A stretch of DNA of 64,000 bases from Sinonovacula constricta (GCA_007844125.1 CM017561.1:25091479-25155478); one strand, 5' to 3'; shown: positions 36,026 to 49,603, numbered from the stretch's first letter. Notes: generated from the letters alone by a model not told the origin. A program made the numbers and translations.

Positions 36026-36573
36026 GCTATTATCATATCACACAAAATATAAATAACAAACACAAGATATTTGTGTGACCAAACGTGACATATTTATTTG
36101 TAAACATGAGCCATAGATGTCAATTTTGGCAGCAAAACAAATGTATGCATACACATGTATGCAATTGTAAATACATGTTTTCTCCGCAACAGATAATGCT
36201 CAACTGTGATAAAGACTTGCCCAGGAAAAACCAGAGAATTTTACTCTGGAAACCTGTGCCACATTTGTCACTTGTCAATCGCGGAGTGTGTGGCCTCACT
36301 CTGAGCCATCTGTAATGACACATAAAAATATACATATAAAAACAGCCTTTCCAGTGCAAAGTAGTCTGGTAGAATGACCAGTAATACATAATAGACTACC
36401 TTATATACACCATATATGCACGATAAGCTTGTGCACTATATGCGAATCCAGCAGTAAATATCTGCAACGTTTCAGACAAACATTTCACGCTATACTACGA
36501 AACACATGAAATTTATAATCCTAAGCCACACAGTACCTTCTGGAAAGACAGTGACAGCCCACTACTATTCAAA

Positions 36574-36836
36574 TGGATTAGATTAGCCGACTTTTTTGCT
36601 CATACTGTGCAGCGACATATCTATCATTATAGCACAGGGGCACTTATGAGGTGCCCAGGGACTGAACCCGGCCGGTCCATTATACTGACGTTATGCTGTC
36701 CCTTCAGCCCCGAGCATTAGGTGGGAAGCCATTACTACCAACTTTAAAGTCTTTGGTTTGACTCGGCCGGGGTTTGAACCCACGACCTCTAAATCCGCAC
36801 GCCAACGCTCTACCACCTGAGCTATTACGGCAGCTC
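36574..36836 (-). mobile_element. SINE-D, tRNA-derived, inside the mariner
   Basis: On the minus strand the head reads TAGCTCAGGTGGTAGAGCG (A-box) and GTGGGTTCAAACCCC (B-box). The acceptor-stem halves do not pair, so it is not a working tRNA gene. A 9-bp target duplication, CTATTCAAA, flanks it (36565-36573 and 36837-36845). Confidence 0.8.
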
Positions 36837-36969
36837 CTATTCAAAGGTATTGCTTGTTTTTACCATAAAATACTTTATTGTTTTATATAATATAATAAAA
36901 TAAATGTACCTCCAGCATTAATACTAGGTTCAACATAAAAACAAAAACAAAAAAACATTGCAAAGTTGT

Positions 36970-37250
36970 TGCATTCAGGTGTAGAAGCGTGACTTGATAA
37001 GAGCAGTTAGAATGAAGGAGCCAGAGCTTGTAGATTCTATCTTCACCATGACAACATAACACGCAATATGTCTGTCATTTCAAAGACAGCACTAGCTGGA
37101 CCAACTATACCCCATGCCCCATACTCTCTAGAACTAGCACCATGAGGGTATCAGGACAATACCAACAGAAAACATCAGCAGTTGCTTTAAATCTTGGATA
37201 GACAGGCACCAAGAATGTGTGAAGTATACTGGGGAATGTTTCGTGAAAAC
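36970..37250 (+). pseudogene. Mariner transposase, third catalytic segment and C-terminus (broken)
   Basis: LHHDNITRNMSV near 37040 matches the mariner HDNARPH motif with the third catalytic Asp. SLELAP with an in-frame stop, and SCFKSWIDRHQECVKYTGEC, match the C-terminal region. It is separated from the first part by about 0.9 kb of inserted DNA. Confidence 0.7.
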
Positions 37251-37792
37251 TTGACATGTTTATTGACAATTTATTAGATTTTGTAAATTAACTTCTGAAA
37301 ATAAGTTAAGTGCAGATTGCACTATGTTTGTTAAAAAAATGTGTAAAAATATAAAAAAAATAATAATGTTATGGCACTTGTTCCAAAACTTTTTAAACAA
37401 CCCTCATAACATAGGAGTGTACTTGTTGTCTCCATGACACTGGTCTAAGTTTATACAGCATATGATTTGATTGGCAGGGAAGATTTGAAAGTGTGAGTCT
37501 GTCTTGTCACAGATCAATTATAACACTGCACATACAACAAGCATCAATCCATAGACAAGCTGCCTCCTATTAGCCCTGTACTGCACGGAGATCAATAACA
37601 ACCAACAATGAACCAGAGAACAAAGTGCATTTATGGTGAAGTATCATAGACAGCCCTGTTCTTGAGACAATTGTCCAAGGGTATACCCAAAGGTCTTCCC
37701 TGGTGCTGGTTTTGCCAAAAGTAAAAGACAACAAAATGAAGATAACTTCAGAAAACAGTAAAAGTGTTCCTATCAATAGGAACGTTGCCTGA

Positions 37793-39735
37793 TGTACCAG
37801 GCCCCTGGACCCACATAGGTCTGACCTTTGTATGTGGCCAATGTTGATGTACCAGGCCCCTGGACCAACATAGGTTTGACCTTTGTATGCGGTCCATGTT
37901 GATGTACCAGGGCCCTGGACACATAGGTCTGACCTTTGTATGCGGTCCATGTTGATGTACCAGGCCCCTGGACCAACATAGGTCTGACCTTTGTATGCGG
38001 TCCATGTTGATGTACCAGGGCCCTGGACAGATATAGGTTTGACCTTTGTATGCGGTCCATGTTGATGTACCAGGGCCCTGTATCCACATAGGTCTGACCT
38101 TTGTATGTGGCCAATGTTGATGTATCAGGGCCCTGGACACATATAGGTCTGACCTTTGTATGTAGCCAATGTTGATGTATCAGGACCCTGGACACATATA
38201 GGTCTGACCTTTGTATGTGGCCAATGTTGATGTATCAGGGCCCTGGACACATATAGGTCTGACCTTTGTATGTAGCCAATGTTGATGTATCAGGACCCTG
38301 GACACATATAGGTCTGACCTTTGAATGTGGCCAATGTTGATGTATCAGGGCCCTGGACACATATAGGTCTGACCTTTATATGTGGCTCATGTTGATGTAT
38401 CAGGACCCTGGATCCACATAGGTCTGACCTTTGTATGTGGCCAATGTTGATGTATCAGGGCCCTGGACAGATATAGGTCTGACCTTTGTATGTGGCCAAT
38501 GTTGATGTATCAGGGCCCTGGACACATATAGGTGTGACCTTTGTATGTGGCCAATGTTGATGTACCAGGGCCCTGGACAGATATAGGTCTGACCTTTGTA
38601 TGTGGCCAATGTTGATGTAACATGGCCCTGGATCCACATAGGTCTGACCTTTGTATGCGGTCCATGTTGATGTACCAGGACCCTAGATCCACATAGGTCT
38701 GACCTTTGTATGTGGCTCATATTGATGTACTAGGGCCCTAAACTCACATAGGTCTGACCTTTGTATGTGGCTCATGTTGATGTACCAGGGCCCTGGAGGC
38801 ATATAGGTCTGACCTTTGTATGTGGTACATGTTTATGTACCAGGACCCTAGATCCACATAGGTCTGACCTTTGTATGTGGCCCATGTTGATGTACCAGGG
38901 CCCTAAACTCACATAGGTCTGACCTTTATATGTGGTACATGTTTATGTACCAGGACCCTGGATCCACATAGGTCTGACCTTTGTATGTGGCTCATGTTGA
39001 TGTACCAGGGCCCTGGAGGCATATAGGTCTGACCTTTGTATGTGGTCCATGGTGATGTACCAGGGCCCTAAACTCACATAGGTCTGACCTTTATATGTGG
39101 TCCATGTTGATGTACTAGGGCCCTAAACTCACAAAGGTCTGACCTTTATATGTGGTCCATGTTGATGTACCAGGGCCCTAAACTCACATAGGTCTGACCT
39201 TTGTATGTGGCTCATGTTGATGTACCAGGGCCCTGGAGGCATATAGGTCTGACCTTTGTATGCGATCCATGTTGATGTACCAGGGCCCTGGAGGCATATA
39301 GGTCTGACCTTTGTATGCGATCCATGTTGATGTACCAGGGCCCTGGAGGCATATAGGTCTGACCTTTGTATGCGATCCATGTTGATGTACCAGGGCCCTA
39401 AAGACATCCACGCACCCACCTTTGTATGTGGTCCATGGTGATGTACCAGGGCCCTGGATCCATATAGGTCTGACCTTTGTATTTGGTCCATGTTGATGTA
39501 CCAGGCCCCTTAAGACATCCACGCACCCACCTTTGTGTGTGGTCTATACTGATGTACCAGGGCCCTGGATCCATATAGGTCTGACCTTTGTATGTGGCCA
39601 ATGTTGATGTATTAGGACCCTGGATCCACATAGGTCTGACCTTTGTATGTGGTCCATGTTGATGTACCAGGGCCCTGGATCCAAATAGGTCTGACCTTTG
39701 TAAATGGTCCAAAAATGTTGATGTAACAGGGGTCT
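37793..39735 (+). repeat. 55-bp minisatellite, about 35 copies
   Basis: The unit reads ACATAGGTCTGACCTTTGTA, then TGTGGCCAATGTTGATGTAC, then CAGGGCCCTGGAC. The spacing is about 55 bp, with some shorter units and a variant CATCCACGCACCCACC near 39410 and 39515. It differs in sequence from the 55-bp satellite at 12-18 kb. Frames stay open only over short stretches. Confidence 0.92.
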
Positions 39736-42301
39736 AAACCCAATCTCAAATATACTCCTTAGCCAGCCAAGCACAAATCGAGCAAGCTTAGGCAAATAGT
39801 GTAGACCTAAATCAGCAAGCTTCCACAGTTAGCTTTTTTTATCAGGCTCTTGCTTCCAAGTCGTTGTAAGAAAATATTTTAACAAGGCATGAAATGGTTA
39901 ACAAATTACTAAGAATTTGTAATTGGTTATAAACAACTGTAACATGATACTGGTTAAGGGTATTGTACACAGAGAGACCACTCAGACTATAGAATGTACA
40001 AATGAGCAACTGGCATGTAAACTGATGTATTTGAAGGCGAAGGGTTTGAGTTATAGAATCTTGTCTTCAACTTTGTCAAAGAAGTTTTGTATGTAAACAA
40101 CATAACAAGCGATACACAACCTAAAAATAAGGTAGTCCCATGTACTCAGAAAGGCTTTCTGTATTAACTAAATATTAAAAAGATTGCAGTAGATCTAAAG
40201 ATAAAAGAGCAATCTTTAGATAACAGCTTTGTATACCTCCCGAGGTCTGCAAGAGTGGAGTCTATTGAATATCATCCTGCAAATGTCCTGTAATGAAGAC
40301 AAACACTGTATTTTCTATGTTCTCAAGGAAATTCTTACACTTCTCATGCAGACCATAAATACAGGGTTAGAATGGCCTGCTGAACTTGAGATGACCAGGC
40401 TTGGGAAAATAATGTAGATCCTGCTCTAGCCAGGAGCTAGCCAGCTCCCGTTTCCTGCTTGGAACTGTCTCCAGGAGCTAGCCAGCTCCTTGGAACAGTC
40501 TAATCAGGATTCATGATCCTCGCCACTCTAAGTCTCTATTAATAGGTCTGTGATACCCAAACACAGACTAATTAAAATTGTATCATGGTACAAATCTTGG
40601 CATAGAAACTATCTGATAAGAGAATGTTCAAGTAGACACACAAGTTTGTGCAGTAAGATTCACTGTAAATCTCCACTATCAGATAATCCAGTGATTTACA
40701 GATGCTGTTTATGGATGCACAGGGCTGCAGCAACAAAGGATGAGATTTGATATTCCAGACTATAAATATTTTATTCATCAATCATTTCCGAGTTTGGGTG
40801 AATTAAGTTTCTTCGCAGTCCTGCCATACAAGTTAATTCTGTGTATGTGAATGATTTCGTTCCTTATCACAAATAACATTGTTCTTCCATATATTCCGAA
40901 CATTTATTCCATTTGAACACGCCTGATAAATTGAGGATTTTTCTACCTGTCAAAATGTTTTTGATAAAAATATCAATATATGAAAATAAACTAAAACAAG
41001 AATTTTTAATAAATGTCCCCACTTTAGAGACTCCACAAAGCTACTATATTAACTGGAACACATACATCTGAACTCTCCCACTTTTAGAGGGAGACTTCCG
41101 CTTTTAAGGTTCAAAATCATTTGAATACGAGGCCTGTTTACACATTGTCAGAAATGTCTTTACATGGAAACAGATAACTTCCTCCTTTGTTTATATGAAA
41201 ATAACACATTTCCCACTTTGCAGGTGAAAATCTCCCACTTTGGCCTCAGAAAAGGTTCACATGTATGTGTACTTTCATAGTTAACTTTACGTATCAATCA
41301 CCATAATAGTAACAAAATATGCCTAACTTATTTATACCTAAATAAAAACACCTTACAACATAAGGCAAAAGATATTAAATGCATTATACAGGTAGTGGTC
41401 ATGGTCTTTTTTTTAAATGTTTTTTAATTATTCTTAACATTTCTGTTGTTATGTGTGTTTGACCTATTACTACAAGTGCCCAGATGGCATCATATTACTT
41501 ATCTTAAAGTGCCACATATATAGAGTGATTAATTTTAAACAATCAAACAGATTGTAAGATTGTTACAAAGAAAGTTCATAAAAATCAATCAGACATTCAG
41601 TTTCATTTTATCTAGGAGTTTCAGTTTGGCTAAAAATCACCATTATTGGGAAAATGGCCATGCCCCTGGCAGCCATTTGTTATGGAACAAACTTCTTTGA
41701 GCAATCTTGACTGAGGATCACTCAAACAATGTGTATGCCAGATATCAAGGCTGTAGCTTGTGTAGTTTCTGAAAAAAACATTTAAAAGATTTACTACACA
41801 GCCATACATGTATCAGGAAAATAGCCATACCCCTAGCACATTGATATTTTACAGATACTGCATATCAGTTGACATTAACCAGTTCTCTTTGTCTCAAAAT
41901 ATAACTTCTTTGCCAAAGCTGTGAATACTACAATGGTTTTAGCATTAAATTCTTTTTTATAAATCAGATTATGTGCCATTAAACACTTTGATGTGTCCAC
42001 AGTATGTGTATTACGGGGCTGTGGTTTTGGCAGCCATGTATCTTGCCATGGCTACTTTTCCTTGATATTAACTCTATGGTCAATTTTTAACAGTAAAACT
42101 GTTGTTCCAGGTAAGTCTCAGCATATACTGAACAGGTGTCGTATCCTGAGACTGGAATATTTAAGATGGGACATCTCATTGTCGAATGGTTTTGTTTACC
42201 CTTGCCTTCACCCACAGGCATACGGCGAGCATCGAGCATCTTTGTATATGTGATTTTGAAGAAACATTTTCTACATTATTTTTAATACATATTACACTTT
42301 C
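39736..42301. other. No gene seen
   Basis: It contains copy 2 of the CTCCCACTTTT repeat (41068-41275) and the second copy of the ATGGCCATGCCCCTGG repeat (41640-41830). Near 40430-40500 a short segment with CAGGAGCTAGCCAGCTCC is duplicated. No convincing exon was found. Confidence 0.45.
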
Positions 42302-42339
42302 AGTGAAATATGGAATGAAAACTCATTCCATATTTCACT
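42302..42339. repeat. Perfect 17-bp palindrome with a 4-base loop
   Basis: AGTGAAATATGGAATGA, AAAC, then its exact complement. It stands alone in AT-rich DNA. Confidence 0.95.
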
Positions 42340-43945
42340 TAAAGAGCATATAAGATGTAAAAACAAACATATCATAACAAATGCCAGCCATGTTTTAATC
42401 CTTTTTTACACTATATTGTATGGATGCTTAGCTATTCTTAATACAATGGCAGACTTAAGGAACCCTACCTCTTTTAAGATCAAAAGAAGAAAAATTAACA
42501 TAGATCGATGCTGATAAAACTAGAGTGTATCTTTTAGATGAAATTTTTCTATGATTAATGCTAACTTCTGAATTCATTTTCAGATAAGATTGGCCTTAGA
42601 GATGAAAATAAAAGTAGAATTTATCTTTCATCTTTATATGGGAAAAGCAAATAGAATAACCATTAAATGTGATTTGTAATGTCTTTTTAAATGTTCGCTC
42701 TACATTGTCAAATAAGTAAATATTAAGTACTTACTGTCCAAAAAACCTTCTTTCTCATCCCAAAAATGATTTTAAACCAATTTCAAGTTTTAAATCCAAC
42801 TCAGTTTTAACAAATTGAGATAAAATTATTATTTCAAACTTATTTTATATTATTACTTAGTACACTAAAAATAACATAGATAAGCTAAAGCTTGTAGTTT
42901 GTTTTCATTAAAAATCACTTAAATTGTAATGTAAATAGCAAAAGCAGGCTATATTATATTTTTAACTCTTTTTTTTATAGCAATAAAAGTAAACTTTTAA
43001 TTAAAACCCATTTGTAGTGAGAAACTAGTGTTTTCTAGAAAACAATAAATCACCTGCCACCTGTTTATTTCACTTGGAAGACAACCAAACATACCAGCAA
43101 TTAAATATTCTTATTCCATAATGATCTCATCATTCACCCAATCTAAGACATAACTTTAAGTTTTGAAATTTTCAAGAAAAAAAATCAAATATCTTGCTTA
43201 ATTATATAACAAATTTATGTCCAAGTTCCTCCCTCCTTATTAGCTTAAACTAGAAATTTAAAAAAGGATTACAATAATGGAAATTTGTGGCAACTTTAAA
43301 ACAAAAGCAATTTATGTCCATCTAAATTTCGATTAGGATTTAATCAAAACCTCAGCAGCAAAAATGTGCCAATCTTTTACAATTGTGAAGTTATTTATAA
43401 GGCAGTCTTCACAAAAGAAAATTAAAAACCTTGAACCTTCGATTCATGAAGCTGGCAATATGTACTGGATCGGACCAAATTCTAATGGACCAGTATAATT
43501 TTGGCATTTTGACACCAAAGGTTGATAAGCTTATTGAGGTGTTACAAGAGGTTGGGTTCAATAAAAGGCTTTAGCATTGTTTAAGTTAGTATGTATGTTT
43601 TCATAATAACTCAGAATTTTGAAAATGACGTGGCTGAGAATTCTGGTCGACAGTCGGTCTATTTAACTTGTAAAATTAAATGGACTGACAGAGAATTTGG
43701 TAGACTCTGACCATGGTCAATCAATTTTTGTGGAAGACTGACAAGGTGTTTAAATGTTTATTCACTTGCAGTAGGAATTATTGTAAATGTCCAGCAAGAC
43801 TGACATTAAGAGTAACTCCAGAACTTAACAATTAAGTGTAAGAAAAGAAATGTCTCCATTTAACTGCTTAACACTTCAATTTAATAAACTGTTTTACATT
43901 ACCAGATAGCATTGCATTTCATAATAATTATTTACAAGAATGATG
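42340..43945. other. No gene seen
   Basis: AT-rich DNA with no structure recognised. Confidence 0.5.
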
Positions 43946-43996
43946 TTTATTGGGTTTATCGTCCTACTAACAGTATTTCAGTTACCTGGATACGGT
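43946..43996 (-). mobile_element. SINE-B 3' tail fragment
   Basis: It contains TTATTGGGTTTATCGTCCTA and CAGTATTTCAGTTACCTGGA, the 3' end of SINE-B. It breaks off at the same point (GGATACGGT) as the fragment at 60917-60973. Confidence 0.8.
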
Positions 43997-44255
43997 TTAG
44001 AAGAATGGGATTTGGCAACATCAAGAAAATACAAAGGTGACATGTGAATGAATTCAAAGTTTGATAACTCTAATACAAACAAAATATCCTGCACAGCATC
44101 AAACATGTTTTTCAGAGTCCCTATGGACAAGTGGGTTGAGATTATCAAACGGTCTTCTAGGCCTGTGGTGCTCCTTTGGTTAAATCTAGAAATTTCTATG
44201 GGGTCTTCCTTCATCAAAAAGAGCAAGATGTTGCTACCAAAATTGGTTCGCTACA
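43990..44255 (-). CDS. Unconfirmed exon-like ORF
   Basis: On the minus strand an open frame runs between an acceptor-like ATTGTAG (about 44256) and a donor-like CCAG/GTAACT that lies within the SINE-B tail. It reads NILLFLMKEDPIEISRFNQR, then LSIGTLKNMFDAVQDILFVL. I do not recognise the family. No neighbouring exon was found and codon bias is not strong, so it may be a chance ORF or an exon of an unseen gene. Confidence 0.2.
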
Positions 44256-44394
44256 ATTTCTTTGAAAAGTCAACACAAAACATTAAATACCAGCATTTTT
44301 TTACATGCTATATGAATAAATTTATCTACTGAGATGAAGTTCTGGTTGCATTATGGTAATAACATTGCAGCATATGAATGAATTTCAAACTCCA

Positions 44395-44812
44395 TTATTT
44401 CTGTGCTTAGCTTCATGGGGACAAACAATACTTGTTTCTGTGTTTAGCCTCTGCTGGGACAAACAATACTTTTTCTGTAATAAGCCTCTCAAGGACCAAC
44501 AATACTTGTTTCTGTGTTTAGCCTCTCAAGGACAAACAATACTTGTTTCTGAGTTTAGCCTCTGCTAGGACAAACAATACTTGTTTCTGTGTTTAGCCTC
44601 TGCTAGGACAAACAATACTTGTTTCTGTGTTTAGTCTCTGCTAGGAAAAACAATACTTGTTTCTGTGTTTAGCCTCTGCTGGGACAAACAATACTTGTTT
44701 CTGTGTTTAGCCTCTTCTGGGACAAACAATCTTGTTTCTGAGTTTAGCTACTGCTGGGACAAACAATACTTGTTTCTGAGATAAGCTACTGCTGGGACAA
44801 ACAATACTACAG
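44395..44812 (+). repeat. 38-bp minisatellite, array 1
   Basis: The unit reads GGACAAACAATACTTGTTTC, then TGTGTTTAGCCTCTGCTG, about 11 copies. Each unit has the inverted repeat AAACAA-TAC-TTGTTT. The array starts the first copy of a tandem duplication (44395-45085 and 45092-45900). Confidence 0.93.
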
Positions 44813-45900
44813 GATCAATTAAGATTCACACAGGATGAAAGATACTGTTCTGGATGAACTTAATTAGTTTCTGAAATTGGCGCTAAGAACAATTTGAAAG
44901 AGAGAGAAATTTACAAGCTGTTTTTTAAGTTTAATTAAAGCCCAATTTTAGCTGATCTAAAGAAATTTGTCATTCTGTTAATCTGTTGTGTGAAATTAAT
45001 GACACCAAGAGAAAACTGCTCTCCATAAATTGAACAATTTTAATCAATAATACATGATATTTGAGTAACAAGTTATTTTCAATATCAAAAAGTTTCTGTA
45101 TTTAGCCTCTGCTGGGACAAACTGTACTTGTTTTTGTGTTTAGCCTCTGCTTGGCGAACAATACTTGTTTCTGTGTTTAGCCTCTGCTTGGCGAACAATA
45201 CTTGTTTCTGTGTTTAGCCTCTGCTGGGACAAACTGTACTTGTTTTTGTGTTTAGCCTCTGCTTGGCGAACAATACTTGTTTCTGTGTTTAGCCTCTGCT
45301 GGGACAAACTGTACTTGTTTTTGTGTTTAGCCTCTGCTTGGCGAACAATACTTGTTTCTGTGTTTAGCCTCTGCTGGGACAAACAAAACTTGTTTCTGTG
45401 TTTAGCCTCTGCCAGAATAAACAATACTTGTTTCTGAGTTTAGCCTTGCTGGGACAAACAAAACTTGTTTCTGTGTTTAGCCTCACTCGGACAAACAATA
45501 CTTGTTTCTGTGTTTAGCCTCTGCCAGAATAAACAATACTTGTTTCTGAGTTTAGCCTTGCTGGGACAAACAATACTTGTTTCTGTGTTTAGCCTTGCTG
45601 GGACAAACAATAATACAGGATCAGTTAAGATTCACATGGGATGAAACATACTGTTCTGGCTGCACTTAATTAGTTTCTGAAAATGGTGCACAGAACAATT
45701 AGAAAGAGGGAGAAAATTTACAAGCTATTTTTATGTTTAATTAAAATCCAATTTTAGTTGATTTAAAGAAATTTGTCATTCTGTTAATCTTTTGTGTGAA
45801 ATTTACGACACCAAGAGAAAACTGCTTTCCATAAATTGTACCATTCCAATCAATAATTCAAGAAATGTATTATGTTTGAGTAACAAGTAATGCTCTATAT
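44813..45900 (+). repeat. Segmental duplication flanks (44813-45085 and 45613-45900)
   Basis: Both segments start CAGGATCA(A/G)TTAAGATTCACA and share TTAATTAGTTTCTGAAA and ACACCAAGAGAAAACTGCT. The array and flank together were duplicated in tandem and have since diverged by small changes. Confidence 0.85.
45092..45612 (+). repeat. 38-bp minisatellite, array 2
   Basis: Same unit as 44395-44812, about 14 copies. Internal variants alternate (CTTGGCGAACAATACTTG and GGGACAAACTGTACTTG), giving a two-unit higher-order period between 45160 and 45400. It is followed by a second copy of the unique flank that follows array 1. Confidence 0.93.
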
Positions 45901-48426
45901 CATATAGTTTACGGAGGTAGACATGCTGCTGCCTTCACTATGGTACTATAATGAGTGCATCAAGTCACTTAAATTTCACACTACATTATGTTGCAAATTT
46001 CACTAGCAGTGAAAAAGGGGACAGGGCCTGGGGCCTTTGAGCAGGTGAAAATTTTGTGACGTTTAATTAAAAATGGGGGAAAATGTACATATTTAACTTC
46101 TGATCTGCTATCATACATCTTGTATATTTATTACAAGACCATCTTTCTATTTTTCTTGTTCTTGAACTTCTTTACAATAACACAGTCCAGTTCACTCAAG
46201 CTTCCACTGTAGTCACTAATCCGCATCAATGCATCTTATTTCTGCATTTTAGCAATGAAATATTGAATTTGATTACAGGGAAATTTTCATGTTTAGGGGA
46301 AAAACTTGGCTTATTTTCGGAGGGAAAGGTGCTTTATAAGGTAAAAAAAAACTCTGACTATAATAGACGTACACAGGTTCTCATATATCATGACTTTTTG
46401 GACAAAACAATTAAAGTTATATAAAATACCTTATATCTCTTTTGATCACTCTCAGTAATATATTTTTATGTGTTTTTTATGTTTATCAACAATGAATACC
46501 TTTGAAGAAAAGTAGTGAAAGCATCAGTCTTTGTTAATGATATTTGACAGCTTTCATCATGTCGATATGGCTGTTCATAATAAAATAGTGAAAACTAATA
46601 CAAAAGAATAATTGATACTGAAACATACATAAATATACCTATTTATATTGCACTCGAGCCATTTTATGCTTGCTGCTATCTGTTGATCAAAACCCGGCTG
46701 TGCCATTAATGTTTAGCCTTCAGAGCACGACATGAATCAGGGTCAGGCAAATAGTGTTATTCCAGATCACCTGAGAAATGGATGATCTGGAGCGACACTG
46801 CTTGCGGCAATGCATTTAGCAAGATGTCGCTCTAATCATGCAGATAGTCATTCGGAGATAACTCAACATTTCTACAGATTATAAATAAATGTAGCATGAA
46901 AAGGATTAAATCAGGAGTCATTAAGTCGAGGAGACCATTTTGCTGCTGAATTGTTTTTCATTTCCAGCCATTATAACCATGACTACATCTCCCTCTCCCA
47001 TCCTCTGTGTGTATTGATCATTACATTATTAGATCACTTGCTTCCATAAAGGAACCTATTCCAGACTAGACGAGGGTCTTGACAGCCATATTTTTACAGT
47101 TATGGCAGCAATAAAGCATCACCAGCACCAATTATGATGTGGCCTGTCAGAGACGGAGATAATGACCAAGCATCCACCATCAGTCCATGGGTAATAGGAA
47201 CCACAAGCAAGGCTGGGGAGATAATGACCACGCATCCACCATCAGTCCATGGGTAATAGGAGCCACAAGCAAGGCTGATATTAGACCCTTAGCTGCTATG
47301 TTTACTGACAATCTGTATTCAGTTGTATAAGAATTTCCCCAAAAAGCATGCAAATATCACAGGACATTATCAGTGACAGAACAGAAGATAGTGTAGATCC
47401 TGGTCAGAGAGCTGGTATCAAGTGTTGTCTGGTCTCCATTTTAACTTAAACTATCTGCTTTGGCTTGGTGATTTTACAGTAACAAGGCTAAGAATAAGAC
47501 AACATTCTTACTTCAGTGATTGATGGTAAGCAGCATAATATATTGGCATGATATAGGAAAATGTTAGGTTTAAAGGTGGAGTAAGCATAGTTTGGACCAA
47601 ACTTTTCTCTCTCACAGAACCAAATAAATTATTGTTGCCTTGAAAGATCTCGCAAAATGCTGATTATTGATGTACTACAAAGTGAAGCATAACACATCAC
47701 TCTTCATTACAAATAGGTATTTCCTATCTAAGCCACGCTGCACAGTTAGCTATTTTTAAATAAAGAAAACCATCTGACCAGTAACTATATCATCATATGG
47801 GTAATCCACTCTGACGTCGATGTCTATTTTTAGCAGAAATCTCAATCATGTTGATTTATAGTTTTAGAAAGAATTCTACTGTCTTACAATTAAGACAAGG
47901 TTACAATAGTCTTTTGTTAGACTTAGGTTTGACTTTGTGCAGAAATAATGCGCCAGTTCCTCCAATCCAGGTTAACTTGTATTTGATAAAAAAAAACTGA
48001 CGGATACCACCTTTATAGCCAAACACCTACTTTTAGTCCTATGGAAATGTTGTTCATCTTTATTTTAAAATCTTTTCAAACATTTCACCATGGAAACAGG
48101 GTTAATACATTGAGGGACTAAGCAGAAAAAAGTAAAGATCTTGATCAGAGAGCTTTGAGCCCGAGATAAATAATCTGGATCTACACTATTTGCCGAGGTC
48201 TGACTCATTTGCACTTAGCAGCTAAGTGGCTTGGTCACAGTTGGTACAAAATTTCCACTTTTTTTTTTAAATATTTGTCTAAAATATGCAAAACCTTGCT
48301 GGACCACAATGATTGATGAAAAAACATAACATCTCATAACTCTGAATGTTAGATGGTATGATTGTATGTGAACATATTTTTCTTCAAGATTGTGTTGTCT
48401 TTGTGATGGAAGAAGAAAAAGCATTG
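45901..48426. other. No gene seen
   Basis: At 47155-47278 a 61-bp segment with CATCCACCATCAGTCCATGG is repeated twice in tandem. Around 46780-46990 there is less AT-rich DNA with no ORF of note. Confidence 0.45.
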
Positions 48427-48522
48427 CTAGGCATTTTCGACAAGAACTTGCTAGGCATTTTCGACAAGAACTTGCTAGGCATTTTCTACAAGAACTTGCT
48501 AGGCATTTTCGACAAGAACTTA
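48427..48522 (+). repeat. 24-bp tandem repeat, four copies
   Basis: The unit CTAGGCATTTTCGACAAGAA plus CTTG starts at 48427, 48451, 48475 and 48499. Confidence 0.92.
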
Positions 48523-49603
48523 ACTCAAAAACATAAACAGCATTTATGTAAAATAATGTTGTAATACAAGTCACATGTGCATACATGTACATCAGTAGTA
48601 TGCTGACTGACCAGGAGATACACTTTTTCTGAATAAGCCTGATCAATTTGTGATCAAGGATGGATCCAGGGTGTGGGGATGGAGGGAGGCATCCCCCCAC
48701 CAACCAGGTAAAAGAGTATGTTGTGAAAACACATACATGTAAGCTTAAAAAATACTAAGCTTTAAAAGTAAATTTTGTCTGTTGACTGCTTAGGTTGAAG
48801 TTAGGGTACCCTAAATGTGTATGTATAACCAGTATTTAATGCAATAAAGTTGAATGGATATTGATTCATACCCAACCCTCGTACAACAAAAAATTTCTGA
48901 ATCTGCCCCGGAGCAGGCTCAGAGTTCTAATTTACATTTTAATCCTCTAATCTGAAATAAAGAAAAACAATTCTGCTATGCCATGTATATATGAATATTT
49001 TTTTCCAATTTGCCCTCAAAATAGTGGTAGCTTAACTCAAAACCTGCTAGGCATATAATAAAATAGAACCCCAAGCAAATATAGCAGATTCTAATAAAAA
49101 CTTTCCTGTTCCCAACTTTTTGTCCAGATGGACAGATATATCCACTCTCAACTCTATATTGATAAGATTATGGCATACAGAGCAATCTACAGCAATCTGA
49201 TCAGGGCCTGCACTTTTTGCAGCTGATTCTATTAATACATATTTTAATACACTAATGACGTTATAAGTAAACACAGAAATCAGTATGGGTTCAGTAAATG
49301 TAGCATGATACAGGATCAAGGATATTGTGGTAAGCATTCAAGACATGGCAATGTCCTGCTGGTGATTGTACTTAAAACCTCCACTGTCCTGCAGGGCTGG
49401 CTCAATATCCTTATAGATCGATAAAGATGAATATTATATAGTTCTATATACCTATTCTATCAAAAGGTCCTTGTATGGATACAAGAAAAGATAAACTTAA
49501 TTGGATTTAAATTGATTTTCTTTGAATGTTCAATCTTAAAGATGCTTTCCAAACATTTAAACTAGAAATGTAGTAACTCATGTCCAAACTAGTCATTAAA
49601 GGA

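Larger units (their letters stand above)
35120..37406 (+). mobile_element. Mariner-like element, degenerate, enlarged by insertion
   Basis: The ends are inverted: left TGAGGGGTGTTCAGAAAGTT, right complement TGAGGGTTGTTTAAAAAGTT. TA flanks both. The 2.29-kb span is larger than a normal mariner of about 1.3 kb, because 0.9 kb of foreign DNA including SINE-D lies between the second and third catalytic segments of the transposase. Confidence 0.85.

Noticed and set aside
36764..36832. A possible true tRNA gene on the minus strand
   Set aside because: A- and B-box motifs are good but the two halves of the acceptor stem do not pair, and the sequence is part of a 263-bp unit with a 9-bp target duplication, so it is a SINE head.
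37570..39795. Several minus-strand ORFs of 60-140 codons with DRIQRSDLC-type repeats
   Set aside because: They are frame windows of the 55-bp minisatellite, overlapping each other in different frames, with no evidence for a gene.
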